From positions 1 through 40,321 of IMG/VR virus record IMGVR_UViG_3300025728_000379: DNA of 40,321 nucleotides; one strand, written 5' to 3'. A program made the translations under genes and the position numbers. This document shows, piece after piece, positions 1 to 8,414 of this stretch. The stretch is from a virus. The notes beneath the pieces were generated by a model. The model made no database searches. It was given only the letters and a program-made list of their open reading frames with translations, and was not told where the DNA came from. Within the stretch, counting starts at the first letter, position 1. Each line of letters opens with the position of its first letter.

Positions 1-1434
1 ATGTTCAAGAACGCATTTGCAAACCTGCAAAAAGTAGGTAAATCGCTAATGCTGCCGGTGTCCGTACTGCCTATCGCAGGTATCCTGCTGGGCGTCGGTT
101 CCGCCAACTTTAGCTGGCTACCTGCGGTAGTCTCCCACGTGATGGCGGAAGCGGGCGGGTCTGTTTTCGCCAACATGCCGTTAATCTTCGCGATCGGCGT
201 TGCCCTCGGCTTCACGAATAACGACGGCGTTTCCGCGCTGGCGGCGGTGGTGGCTTACGGCATCATGGTGAAAACCATGGCGGTGGTAGCACCGCTGGTG
301 CTGCATCTGCCTGCCGAAGAGATCGCGGCCAAACACCTGGCGGATACCGGCGTGCTCGGGGGGATTATCTCCGGCGCCATCGCCGCCTACATGTTTAACC
401 GCTTCTTCCGCATTCAGTTGCCGGAATACCTGGGCTTCTTTGCCGGTAAGCGTTTCGTGCCGATCATCTCCGGTCTGGCGGCAATCGTTCTGGGCGTAGT
501 GTTGTCCTTCATCTGGCCGCCAATCGGGACGGCTATCCAGACCTTCTCGCAGTGGGCGGCTTATCAGAACCCGGTAGTGGCCTTCGGCATCTACGGCGTG
601 GTTGAGCGTGCGCTGGTGCCGTTCGGTCTGCACCACATCTGGAACGTCCCTTTCCAGATGCAGATTGGCGAGTTCACCAACGCGGCGGGCCAGGTGTTCC
701 ACGGCGACATCCCACGCTACATGGCGGGTGACCCGACCGCGGGCAAACTGTCCGGCGGCTTCCTGTTCAAAATGTACGGTCTGCCTGCTGCCGCTATCGC
801 CATCTGGCATTCGGCCAAGCCGGAAAACCGCGCTAAAGTCGGCGGTATCATGATCTCCGCGGCGTTGACCTCGTTCCTGACCGGGATCACCGAACCGATT
901 GAATTCTCCTTCATGTTCGTTGCGCCGATCCTGTATGCGATCCACGCCATCCTGGCCGGCCTGGCATTCCCAATCTGTATCCTGTTGGGCATGCGTGACG
1001 GCACCAGCTTCTCGCATGGTTTGATCGACTTTATCGTACTGAGCGGCAACAGCAGCAAAATCTGGCTGTTCCCTATCGTCGGCATCATCTACGGTCTGGT
1101 GTACTACACCATCTTCCGTGTGCTGATCGCCAAGCTGGATCTGAAAACGCCAGGCCGTGAAGACACCGCTTCCGAGCAGGTGGCGCAGGGCGGTTCCGAA
1201 ATGTCTGCAGCTTTGGTTCAGGCCTTCGGCGGTAAAGAAAACATCACCAACCTGGATGCTTGCATCACCCGTCTGCGCGTCAGCGTGGCCGACGTATCCA
1301 AGGTTGACCAGGCTGGCCTGAAGAAACTGGGCGCAGCCGGCGTTGTGGTTGCAGGCTCTGGCGTGCAGGCCATCTTCGGCACCAAATCTGACAACCTGAA
1401 AACCGATATGGACGAATACATCCGTAATCATTGA
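1..1434 (+). CDS. ptsG: PTS glucose transporter subunit IIBC
   Basis: Inner-membrane EIICB of the phosphotransferase system; it imports glucose and phosphorylates it to glucose-6-phosphate with phosphate received from EIIA-Glc. The 477-aa length equals that of E. coli PtsG. Residues 1 to about 390 form the hydrophobic EIIC permease, including the [10 protein letters not shown] substrate-site motif. After a linker, the EIIB domain (about 400-477) carries the phosphorylated cysteine in [10 protein letters not shown]; this Cys falls at codon 421, as in E. coli. The window starts exactly at the ATG, so promoter and operators are not visible. The gene ends in TGA and is followed by a strong terminator that doubles as the prophage attachment site. 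Identification is by clear family resemblance along the whole length. Confidence 0.98.
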   Translation: MFKNAFANLQKVGKSLMLPVSVLPIAGILLGVGSANFSWLPAVVSHVMAEAGGSVFANMPLIFAIGVALGFTNNDGVSALAAVVAYGIMVKTMAVVAPLVLHLPAEEIAAKHLADTGVLGGIISGAIAAYMFNRFFRIQLPEYLGFFAGKRFVPIISGLAAIVLGVVLSFIWPPIGTAIQTFSQWAAYQNPVVAFGIYGVVERALVPFGLHHIWNVPFQMQIGEFTNAAGQVFHGDIPRYMAGDPTAGKLSGGFLFKMYGLPAAAIAIWHSAKPENRAKVGGIMISAALTSFLTGITEPIEFSFMFVAPILYAIHAILAGLAFPICILLGMRDGTSFSHGLIDFIVLSGNSSKIWLFPIVGIIYGLVYYTIFRVLIAKLDLKTPGREDTASEQVAQGGSEMSAALVQAFGGKENITNLDACITRLRVSVADVSKVDQAGLKKLGAAGVVVAGSGVQAIFGTKSDNLKTDMDEYIRNH

Positions 1435-1454
1435 TTCAGGCAGGGGAGTTTCAA

Positions 1455-1480
1455 GGGAGGCGAAAGCCTCCCTTTTTTGT
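1455..1480 (+). terminator. Rho-independent terminator of ptsG
   Basis: A 7-bp perfect stem GGGAGGC/GCCTCCC closes a GAAA tetraloop and is followed by six T. It begins 20 bases after the ptsG stop codon. The right half overlaps the phage att core, but integration preserves the complete hairpin on the ptsG side. Confidence 0.93.
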
Positions 1481-1485
1481 TGTTT
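1459..1485. repeat. attL core (27-bp direct repeat, left copy)
   Basis: The 27 bases starting GGCGAAAGCCTCCC and ending TTGTTGTTT are identical to positions 37052-37078. The repeat starts inside the left arm of the ptsG terminator stem and runs 7 bases beyond the T-tract. The sequences outside diverge at once apart from short GG matches, which marks the crossover segment of the integrase. Confidence 0.93.
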
Positions 1486-1494
1486 ATTTTATTG

Positions 1495-1517
1495 AAAAAT
1501 ATAAGTTTTATATTTTT
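1495..1517. repeat. AT-rich inverted repeat next to attL
   Basis: AAAAATATAA and TTATATTTTT form a perfect 10-bp inverted repeat around a GTT loop, ten bases inside the phage from the attL core. It could be an integrase or IHF arm site, or a weak back-up terminator; the sequence alone does not decide. Confidence 0.6.
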
Positions 1518-1580
1518 AGTGACCACATTTTTGCCCATCTAATTTGCTCTGTGGCTGGCATCTCTATGAAAACAGATGAT

Positions 1581-1603
1581 AAAAACCCCGCTCAAAGGCG
1601 GGG
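1581..1603 (-). terminator. Terminator of ogr (minus strand)
   Basis: Read on the minus strand, CCCCGC-CTTTGA-GCGGGG is a 6-bp GC stem followed by five T. It lies just after the ogr stop codon and would end the D-ogr transcript before attL. Confidence 0.88.
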
Positions 1604-1608
1604 CCGGT

Positions 1609-1857
1609 TTACAGTGACAGGTTGAGCTGATCGCGCCCATAGTGGGAGGTGGGGAAGGCGTCTTGCGGGATAAAGTCAGGCGGTAACTCTTCGCGCGGGC
1701 CGCGTTTCGTTACCAACTTTTCAACGCTGTTCAGCGTCGTAAACGTGATGCTGCATTCGAAATTCTGACACTGGTGATACTGCCGAATCGTCATTTCACT
1801 GAGGCGGCGACTGGTGCGTGTACGGGCCACGGCACCACAGATCGGGCAAACAAACAT
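1609..1857 (-). CDS. ogr: Ogr/Delta-type late transcription activator
   Basis: Zinc-finger activator of P2-type late promoters; it binds TGT-N12-ACA dyads upstream of the late operons and contacts host RNA polymerase. The 82-aa protein has the family's four cysteines at residues 4, 7, 30 and 35 (C-x2-C-x22-C-x4-C) and the RYHQCQN-like segment seen in P2 Ogr (here RQYHQCQNFEC). It is about ten residues longer than P2 Ogr, with a divergent C-terminus. The ATG is preceded by GGGAGG. It lies directly downstream of D, the same position as in P2, and has its own terminator before attL. Two candidate binding boxes in this window (3117-3134 and 21088-21105) fit its expected role. Confidence 0.95.
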   Translation of the reverse strand: MFVCPICGAVARTRTSRRLSEMTIRQYHQCQNFECSITFTTLNSVEKLVTKRGPREELPPDFIPQDAFPTSHYGRDQLNLSL

Positions 1858-1902
1858 GATGGCCTCCCATGGCGGGAGTTGAACTCCCTGTCATTATGGC
1901 CG

Positions 1903-3057
1903 TCACTGTTCACTTTCTGCAATCCATTCGGGTATTTTGGCCTCAAATTCCAACCGGGTGGTAAAGCCGTTCCCGTCAATAGAATGGCTGGCCCGGGCTA
2001 TAATCCAGTCCTGATTATCGATATCCGTTTTAAATCCCGTTACCGTGCCGTGCATTTCTGGGTATAAGTCGGCGCAGCCGTAAGCCAGGGTAAGGGTAAA
2101 TTCAGCAGCGCCGCGTTTCAGCTGCTGCCATTTAGCGGCGGCGGCCCGCTTTGCGGCTGTTTCGCTATTGTAGGTTTTACGCAACACATAAACGTTGCCG
2201 TCTTCCCCCTCGATATAATCGCCTTCGCGGTTGCTGCTGCGGGCCGGTTTCTTTTTCGCCGGCTTGCGGGTTTTCACCGTGACCTTTTTCTTCTTTCCAA
2301 ACTCCAGATCCAGCCAGTAGGCGCGCACACCGGTATAGGCGTCACGGTCAGCAATGCGGAACGAATGTCTGTCACCGCTGCTGCGGGTGATGGCGAAGGA
2401 GGGTAGCGCCTTGCCGTTAGCGCTGACGCCACCGCCTGGCAGGATAAACAGCAGGCTGCCATTCTTCACCGTGGCGATGGCGCCCAGCATTTCGGCCATG
2501 CGCGTCAGGAATGACATATCGCTTTCTTGAGTTTGGTCGGCGTGGTCGATCTCCAGTTCCATGAGCTGCTGCGAGATGATGGCTTTCAGGTTGTATCGCC
2601 TGGCGATCGCTGATACCACCCGTTCTACGGTGACGTCATGCCAGGACACTTCGCGCTTGACGTTGAACTCGTCACGAAAATCGGCGCTGCGTGCGGTGAT
2701 CGTCAGCGTATCAGGCGGCCCGGAATGCGCCACTTCATCCACGATGAAAACACCTTTGTACACCAGTGCTTCACCGTGCCAGCCCATCGATGCGGACACT
2801 TCGGCGCCGCGCGGCGGCAGCTGCAGCTGGCCGTCCGTATCGTCCACGGTGATCGTCAGCTCGTCGGCTTCAAAGCCGCGGTTATCGGTCATTTCCAGTG
2901 ACAAGACGCGTTCATCCAGTGCGGTCAGCTCTTTGCCGCCGAGCAGGACGCTGAACGCCGGTACGCGCGACAGCTCCGCCTGGTAACCGTTGAACGTGCC
3001 GGCTCTGTTATCCAGCAGTGTTCTGGCCTTGTCGATTGCGTCAGTAGTCAGTGCCAT
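1903..3057 (-). CDS. D: Tail protein gpD (baseplate hub / late control protein)
   Basis: 384-aa tail hub protein of the P2 gpD family (P2 D is 387 aa), structurally comparable to the T4 gp27 hub; it sits at the tube-baseplate junction and holds the gpV spike. The reading frame is open further upstream. The start is set at 3057 because the protein from there begins MALTTDAIDKARTLL and an AAGGGGGAG ribosome site lies just before it. The extra upstream residues would overlap the FI promoter region. The middle contains a Lys/Arg-rich stretch near residues 260-280 (KKKKVTVKTRKPAKKKPAR). It is divergent from FI across a shared Ogr box and leads into ogr. Confidence 0.95.
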   Translation of the reverse strand: MALTTDAIDKARTLLDNRAGTFNGYQAELSRVPAFSVLLGGKELTALDERVLSLEMTDNRGFEADELTITVDDTDGQLQLPPRGAEVSASMGWHGEALVYKGVFIVDEVAHSGPPDTLTITARSADFRDEFNVKREVSWHDVTVERVVSAIARRYNLKAIISQQLMELEIDHADQTQESDMSFLTRMAEMLGAIATVKNGSLLFILPGGGVSANGKALPSFAITRSSGDRHSFRIADRDAYTGVRAYWLDLEFGKKKKVTVKTRKPAKKKPARSSNREGDYIEGEDGNVYVLRKTYNSETAAKRAAAAKWQQLKRGAAEFTLTLAYGCADLYPEMHGTVTGFKTDIDNQDWIIARASHSIDGNGFTTRLEFEAKIPEWIAESEQ

Positions 3058-3116
3058 GGCTCCCCCTTTGGCGCTGATGGTTTCATGCGCGCGCGACGGG
3101 GAAAACAGCGCATTGT

Positions 3117-3134
3117 TGTCGCCGGTGGATGACA
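3117..3134. promoter_or_regulatory. Candidate Ogr box between D and FI (divergent late promoters)
   Basis: TGT-N12-ACA, the Ogr/Delta recognition pattern, occurs within the longer dyad TTGTTGTC...GACAACC. Its centre (about 3125) is 55 bases upstream of a plausible FI start site near 3180, with GAATAT-like -10 bases at about 3169-3174. The TTGTTGTCG and CCGGCACCGC flanks match the second box at 21088-21105. In the other direction the D start lies 60 bases away, so one dyad may serve both operons. Confidence 0.8.
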
Positions 3135-3208
3135 ACCGGCACCGCGTGTCGGGTATGCATTTTTCAGCGAATATCACCACGAACTCACAAGCATGATGGC
3201 GGTACAGT

Positions 3209-4390
3209 ATGACCGACAATTTTTTCCACGGTGCACGCGTCAAGGAGAACACCGACCTGCAGACCGCGATCAATGACGTTGATTCAACGGTCATTGGTCT
3301 GGTCGCGGTGGCGGATGATGCTGACGCAACCACCTTCCCGTTAGACACTCCAGTGCTGGTTACGCGGGTTATCAGCGTGCTCGGCAAGGCCGGTAAAACC
3401 GGTTCGCTCTATAAATCCCTGAAGGCTATTTCCGACCAGGTCAGCACCCGCGTGATCGTGGTACGTGTAGCGGCAGCCGGCACGGAAGACGGCGCAAAAA
3501 CGCAGTCGCAGCTGATTATCGGCGGCTCCCAGGCGGACGGCAGTTACACCGGCATGTTCGCGCTGCTGACTGCCGAGCAGAAAGTCGGCTACCGGCCGCG
3601 TATTCTCGGTGTGCCGATGTACGACACGCAGGAAGTGACCGCACAACTGCGAGTGATCGCCAAGCAGTTGCGGGCATTCACCTACAACTATTGCGATGGC
3701 TGCGAGACGATCGCCGAGGTGAAAACCTATCGCCAGCAGTTCGCCGAACGTGAGGGCATGCTGATCTGGCCGAACTTTATCGCCTATAACCCGGTGAGCG
3801 GTGAGAACGAAGAGTTCCCGGCGGTGGCCTATGCGTTGGGGCTCCGGGCGAAAATCGATAACGAGCAGGGCTGGCATAAGTCGCTGTCTAACGTGGCGGT
3901 GAGTAACGTGCTCGGTATCACCAAAGACGTCTTCTGGGCGCTGCAGGCGGAGGATTCCGACGCCAACGAACTGAACGCCAACGAAGTCACCACGCTGATC
4001 AAGCGTGAGGGATTCCGTTTCTGGGGCAACCGCACCACGGACAAAGATAAATATATCTTCGAGGTGTACACCCGCACCGCGCAGATCCTGGCGGACACCA
4101 TCGCGGAGGCGCAATTCACCACGGTGGACAGCCCGCTGACTCCGGCCAATGCCAAAGATGTCGTCAGCGGAATCAATGCCAAACTGCAGGGGAAAGTCAC
4201 TGACGGCCAACTGATCGGCGCCGCGTGTTGGTTCGATGTCGTGGATAACCCGACAACCGGCCTGCGCCAGGGTAAGGCAGTGGTGCGCTACGACTACAGC
4301 CCGGTGCCGCCGCTCGAAGATTTGACCATGATCCAGACCTTCACCGATCAATACTACGAAGCGGCCTTCGCGTCGCTGGGAGGGGCATAA
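3209..4390 (+). CDS. FI: Contractile tail sheath protein gpFI
   Basis: 393-aa sheath subunit (P2 FI is 396 aa). Copies stack round the FII tube and contract on adsorption. Strong family landmarks include PRILGVP, ALGLRAKID.EQGWHKSLSNV, GFRFWGNRT and the C-terminal DYSPVPPLEDL. It is first in a plus-strand operon FI-FII-E/E'-T-U driven from the Ogr-box region shared with D. The stop codon abuts the GTG start of FII. In canonical P2 this gene has the same orientation as the fibre genes and D; here it is opposite. Confidence 0.97.
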   Translation: MTDNFFHGARVKENTDLQTAINDVDSTVIGLVAVADDADATTFPLDTPVLVTRVISVLGKAGKTGSLYKSLKAISDQVSTRVIVVRVAAAGTEDGAKTQSQLIIGGSQADGSYTGMFALLTAEQKVGYRPRILGVPMYDTQEVTAQLRVIAKQLRAFTYNYCDGCETIAEVKTYRQQFAEREGMLIWPNFIAYNPVSGENEEFPAVAYALGLRAKIDNEQGWHKSLSNVAVSNVLGITKDVFWALQAEDSDANELNANEVTTLIKREGFRFWGNRTTDKDKYIFEVYTRTAQILADTIAEAQFTTVDSPLTPANAKDVVSGINAKLQGKVTDGQLIGAACWFDVVDNPTTGLRQGKAVVRYDYSPVPPLEDLTMIQTFTDQYYEAAFASLGGA

Positions 4391-4906
4391 GTGGCTATCC
4401 CTAAAAAGCTTCGGTTATTCACGCTGTACGTAGACGGCACCAACCACATTGGCAAGATCCCCAGCGTCACCTTGCCAAAGGTCACCCGCAAGACGGAAGA
4501 CTATCAGGGCGGCGGTATGCTGGGTGCCGTGGGCGCTGATATGGGCCTTGACGGCGGCGCGCTGGATGCGTCTATGGTAGTCGGCGGCGTCGTTGAAGAG
4601 CTGATCCTCAAGTACGGCGGCGATATCGACGGAATGCGCCTGCGCTTCGTCGGTGAAATCTACAGCGGCGGTACCAGCTCACTTATGGAAGTGGAGATGC
4701 GCGGCCGCCTCACCGAAATCGATCAGGGTGAGGCCAAGCAGGGCGATGACACTATCCACACCTACGCCATCAAGAACACCTACTACAAGCTGTCGGTGGA
4801 TGACAAGGCGCTGCTGGAGATCGACCTGCTGAACTTCATCTACAAGCGCGACGGGAAGAACCTGTACCCCGATCGCATTGTTTCAGCTCTGGGCCTTGGC
4901 GGCTGA
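4391..4906 (+). CDS. FII: Tail tube protein gpFII
   Basis: 171-aa tail tube subunit (P2 FII is 172 aa) that polymerises into the inner tube through which DNA passes. The GTG start at 4391 directly follows the FI TAA, giving translational coupling. Family features include the N-terminal P.KLRLF.LYVDG segment and the C-terminal NFIYKRDGKNLYPDRI. It is second in the tail operon. Confidence 0.96.
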   Translation: MAIPKKLRLFTLYVDGTNHIGKIPSVTLPKVTRKTEDYQGGGMLGAVGADMGLDGGALDASMVVGGVVEELILKYGGDIDGMRLRFVGEIYSGGTSSLMEVEMRGRLTEIDQGEAKQGDDTIHTYAIKNTYYKLSVDDKALLEIDLLNFIYKRDGKNLYPDRIVSALGLGG

Positions 4907-4932
4907 TTTTTAACCTTTAAACCCATTTTGAA

Positions 4933-4952
4933 GGCGGCCCATGCGGCCGCCT
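4933..4952 (+). repeat. Hairpin between FII and E
   Basis: AGGCGGC and GCCGCCT pair around a short loop just upstream of the E ribosome site (TGGAGAA). There is no T-tract, so it is not an obvious terminator. It could adjust mRNA stability or translation between the abundant tube protein and the chaperone. Confidence 0.55.
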
Positions 4953-4965
4953 GGAGAACTCGCAC

Positions 4966-5265
4966 ATGCCAGTAACGCTCACTACACCGATCAAACGCGG
5001 TGACAAAGAGATCACCACCGTCATCATCACCGACACCATCAAGCAGGCCGGCTCACTGCGTGGCCTGCGCCTGGTCGACGTGCTCAACTTCGACTATGAC
5101 GCAGTTTCAACGCTGCTCACCCGCGTCACCGCGCCAGCGCTGACCGCCGCCGATATCGCCATGTTGGATACCGGCGACTTTGTCGCGTTCATTGAAGAAA
5201 TGACGCCTTTTTTGACCAAAGCGGCGCCGTCCGTACCGAACGGGGCGGAGACGGGGAACAAGTAA
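4966..5265 (+). CDS. E: Tail assembly chaperone gpE (unshifted product)
   Basis: 99-aa tail chaperone of the P2 gpE family (P2 E is 91 aa); with its frameshifted form E+E' it coats the tape measure T during tail assembly. The position between tube FII and tape measure T is conserved in contractile and siphoviral tails. The start ATG follows GGAGAACTCGCAC. A slippery heptamer TTTTTTG at 5208-5214 lies near the end of the frame. Confidence 0.93.
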   Translation: MPVTLTTPIKRGDKEITTVIITDTIKQAGSLRGLRLVDVLNFDYDAVSTLLTRVTAPALTAADIAMLDTGDFVAFIEEMTPFLTKAAPSVPNGAETGNK

Positions 5266-5441
5266 GGGAACCGCTGTTTGTCAGCGTTGACGATCTCATC
5301 GCTGACATTGCTGTAGTTTTTCACTGGCCGCCCTCCGAGATGTACGGCATGGAGCTGCGCGAGCTGATGGCATGGCGCCAGCGCGCCGCCATCCGTAGCG
5401 GCAACCATGACGATGACGACGAGGACGACCATGGATCTTAG
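4966..5441 (+). CDS. E': Tail assembly chaperone gpE+E', made by -1 frameshift
   Basis: At T-TTT-TTG (5208-5214) a -1 slip joins codons 4966-5214 to the frame starting at 5214 and ending in TAG at 5441, giving a 158-aa fusion. The shifted extension contains WPPSEMYGMELRELMAW, which strongly resembles the P2 E' sequence, while frame 0 stops at 5265. P2 E+E' is 142 aa and uses the same heptamer. The final codons overlap the start of T. The acidic tail DDDDEDD is an unusual local feature. Join: 4966..5214, 5214..5441. Confidence 0.9.
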
Positions 5442-8400
5442 TATTCGCGTCGCGTTCAACGCGATCGATAAGCTCACTCGCCCGGTTAAAGCCGCTAGCA
5501 AAGCTGTTAGCGGTCTTTCTGACTCCCTCAAAAAAACACAGAGCGCCGTTAAAGATCTGGATAAGCAGGCTGCCAGCTTTGACCGCCTGCGCGCACAGGC
5601 CAACGACACGGCACAGAAGATTAACCGTGCGAAGCGCGAATTTAACGGACTGAATCAGACCGTTCGCGAGGGCGGGCAACTGACAGATGCCCAGGCCGCG
5701 CACCTGGAGAACCTGCGCGGCAAGCTCTCTCGGCTGACGCAAACCTATAGCCTGCAAACGGCCAAGCTGCGGGAGGCGGCTCAGGCGGTGCGGCAGCATG
5801 GCGTCAACCTGTCCGCCGGCAGCGGCGCGATACAAAGCGCCATCCGGCGAACGGCACAATACAACCAGCAGCTCGAGCGGGAACGGCGCCAGCTGGCTGC
5901 CGTTACCCAAGCTCAAGCCGGCTACACCCGTGCCAAAGACACCGCCGGCAAGCTGCGCGGTTCCGGCATGGGAATGGCTGTCGGTGCTGCGGCGGCTGGG
6001 TACGCCGGCGGCCGTTTCCTGGCGCCGGCCGTAGGGTTCGATGCCGAAATGTCACGCGTGCAGGCGCTGACGCGACTGGATAAAAGCTCGTCGCAGTTGG
6101 CCGACCTGCGCGCCCAGGCGAAAAAACTCGGCGCCGAAACTGCGTTTACCACTCGTGATGCGGCCAGCGGCCAGGCATTTCTGGCAATGGCTGGCTTTAC
6201 GCCGCAGTCAATTCAGGCCGCGTTGCCTGGCGTGCTCAACATGGCGCTGGCTGGCGGGATGGATCTCGGCGAGTCCGCGGACATCAGTTCGAACATCCTC
6301 TCTCAATTCCGCCTCGATCCGAAGGAAATGGATCGCGTCAGTGACGTGCTGACGGGGGCATTCACCCGCACCAACACCGACCTGCAGAACATCGGCGAAG
6401 CAATGAAGTATGCCGGTACGGGGTTATCTAACCTCGGCGTCAGCGTAGAGCAAACGACGGCGATGATTGGCGTGATGGCGAACGTGGGCCTGCGCGGCAG
6501 TATTGCCGGTACTGGGTTGCAAACCACGTTCTCACGCCTGGCCGCGCCAACGAAAAAGGCCAACGACGCGCTGAAAGAGTTAGGCGTCACCGTGGCCGAC
6601 TCCACCGGCAAGATGCGTCCGGCCGAGGACGTTCTCACTGACCTTTACAAATCGATCAAGAAATACGGCGCCACCGATCAACTCTCGTTCTTCAAGGATA
6701 TTGCGGGCGAGGAAGCCGCGAAGTCATTCCAGGCGCTGGTTTTATCAGCCGGCAGTGGTGAGTTGCAGAAGTTGCTGGCCGACCTGAAGAAATCGCAGGG
6801 TGAGGCGCTGAAGGCCGCCAAGGTGATGGCGGATAACCTCGGCGGCGACCTGAAGGAGCTGGACTCCGCCTGGGAAGGCTTCCGCATCCAGGTTGAAGAA
6901 ACTGCCGACGGCCCGCTGCGCAAACTGACGCAGGGGCTGAGTGAGGTAATCAACGCCGCTAGCCAGTGGGTGAAAGAAAACCCGCGGCTGGCGCAGTCCA
7001 TTCTGTTGACCGCCGGCGCCGTCACCGCCCTGGTGGCCGCGCTGGGGATCGCCAGCCTGGCGACCGGCCTGCTGATTGGGCCGCTGGCTAAGCTGCGTTT
7101 GGGCTTCACATTGCTGACGGGTGGGCGCGGTCTGATGGGAACCGTTAGCGCGCTGCGGAGCTTCGTTGGCGCCGGCGGCAACGCCATGGCGAGGATTAGC
7201 GGCTGGTCGCGTGTGCTGACTTCGCTCTCTGGTGGTTTCCGTGGGCTGCAGGGCTCGCTGGCGACGCTGCGCAGCATGCTGATGGGCGTATTTATGGCGC
7301 CGTCGGCAGCGCTGGGTTCATTGGTGCGTGGCGTGATGGGGTTGGCGCTACGGCTGACGGGCCTGTCTACGTTATGGGGCATTCTTACCGGCGCGCTTTC
7401 GGCTCTGGGTGCTGCGCTGTCATTCCTGCTGAGTCCGATTGGGTTGATTGGCGCCGCATTTGTCGCGGCCGGCGTGCTTATCTGGCGCTATTGGGAACCG
7501 ATCTCGGCGTTCTTTGTTGGTTTCGGCACCAGCGTTATGCAGGCGCTGGCGCCGTTGCGTGATGCCTTTGCCCGCATTGCCCCGATTTTCAGCGTGATTG
7601 GCGACGCCCTTGGGCGCGTGTGGGACTGGTTCGCCAAGCTGCTGACGCCAATGCAGACCAGCAAAGAGACGCTGGAGAAATGCGCCAGCGCCGGCGAGAC
7701 GTTTGGTCGGGTGTTTGGCGCTGCGCTGCAGGTGCTGCTGTACCCACTGTCAAAACTGATGGATGGTGTGGGTTGGCTGCTGGAGAAAATGGGCCTGATC
7801 CCGGATGGCATCGAGCAGGCACGGCGCAAGGCTGAAGAATTACGAAACCAGCCGGCTATGTGGGAGTGGGATCCTCAGCAGAAAAAGATGGTTAAGAAAG
7901 GGTGGAGCTGGGCCGGCCCCGGTCTGCCTACGGGGGCAGCTACCGTCGATCCTAAGCTGGGCGGAACGCCTCCGCCGGTGCTGACGGGGGATACCGGCAC
8001 GCAGCGACGCCTGAACGAGATCGCCGGCAATACTAAGGCCACTGCCGACAACACCAAGGCCGCCAAACGCATTGGCCCGGGGGATATCGTCTTTAAAAAC
8101 CTGCCGCGTGCACTGGCGTTGCGCGGGGCGTACCAGGAAGCACGCGTGATGCCGCAACCGGTACCGCGTGTGGCGGCCGCTGCCGGCGGCGGGGTGCTCT
8201 CAGTGCCGTCGGCGTCACAGCCGGCCGTCATGGCACCAGTGTCTGCCCCTGGTGGCGGCGGGCCCGTTTTCCAGTTGGTCTTTAACGATGTGGGTAAGCG
8301 CTCGGATCAGGAGCTGGAGCGGATGGTGCGCAGCGCGGTGCGCGATGCGATGGCCAGCACAGTCAGAGGTAACCGCGGGTCATTCCGCGATCGAGATTAA
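5431..8400 (+). CDS. T: Tail tape measure protein gpT
   Basis: 989-aa tape measure protein that fixes tail length inside the tube (P2 T is 815 aa). Residues about 20-170 are charged and heptad-like, followed by an Ala/Gly-rich stretch and a conserved PhageMin_Tail-like region (FTTRDAASGQAFLAMAG and similar). Two hydrophobic blocks lie near residues 525-555 and 615-700, and the C-terminus is basic. The frame is open from 5407, but ATG 5431 is preferred because GAGG lies six bases upstream and the product starts MDLSIRVAFNAIDKL like other gpT proteins. It overlaps the end of E' by 11 bases. Confidence 0.95.
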   Translation: MDLSIRVAFNAIDKLTRPVKAASKAVSGLSDSLKKTQSAVKDLDKQAASFDRLRAQANDTAQKINRAKREFNGLNQTVREGGQLTDAQAAHLENLRGKLSRLTQTYSLQTAKLREAAQAVRQHGVNLSAGSGAIQSAIRRTAQYNQQLERERRQLAAVTQAQAGYTRAKDTAGKLRGSGMGMAVGAAAAGYAGGRFLAPAVGFDAEMSRVQALTRLDKSSSQLADLRAQAKKLGAETAFTTRDAASGQAFLAMAGFTPQSIQAALPGVLNMALAGGMDLGESADISSNILSQFRLDPKEMDRVSDVLTGAFTRTNTDLQNIGEAMKYAGTGLSNLGVSVEQTTAMIGVMANVGLRGSIAGTGLQTTFSRLAAPTKKANDALKELGVTVADSTGKMRPAEDVLTDLYKSIKKYGATDQLSFFKDIAGEEAAKSFQALVLSAGSGELQKLLADLKKSQGEALKAAKVMADNLGGDLKELDSAWEGFRIQVEETADGPLRKLTQGLSEVINAASQWVKENPRLAQSILLTAGAVTALVAALGIASLATGLLIGPLAKLRLGFTLLTGGRGLMGTVSALRSFVGAGGNAMARISGWSRVLTSLSGGFRGLQGSLATLRSMLMGVFMAPSAALGSLVRGVMGLALRLTGLSTLWGILTGALSALGAALSFLLSPIGLIGAAFVAAGVLIWRYWEPISAFFVGFGTSVMQALAPLRDAFARIAPIFSVIGDALGRVWDWFAKLLTPMQTSKETLEKCASAGETFGRVFGAALQVLLYPLSKLMDGVGWLLEKMGLIPDGIEQARRKAEELRNQPAMWEWDPQQKKMVKKGWSWAGPGLPTGAATVDPKLGGTPPPVLTGDTGTQRRLNEIAGNTKATADNTKAAKRIGPGDIVFKNLPRALALRGAYQEARVMPQPVPRVAAAAGGGVLSVPSASQPAVMAPVSAPGGGGPVFQLVFNDVGKRSDQELERMVRSAVRDAMASTVRGNRGSFRDRD

Positions 8401-8414
8401 CGGAGGTAATAATC

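Noticed and set aside
181-1431. Long minus-strand open frame opposite ptsG
   Set aside because: A mirror of the GC-rich ptsG coding frame with low-complexity His/Arg/Asp content; no ribosome site.
1431-1625. Small open frame over attL
   Set aside because: It runs through the terminator and att core and has no ribosome site.
1871-1885. GGGAGTTGAACTCCC palindrome between ogr and D, thought to be a tRNA remnant
   Set aside because: It lacks a TPsiC loop, acceptor stem or CCA; a short palindrome only.
3058-3387. Upstream extension of gpD
   Set aside because: It runs over the Ogr box and into FI and has no similarity to gpD; the start at 3057 has a good ribosome site and the right length.
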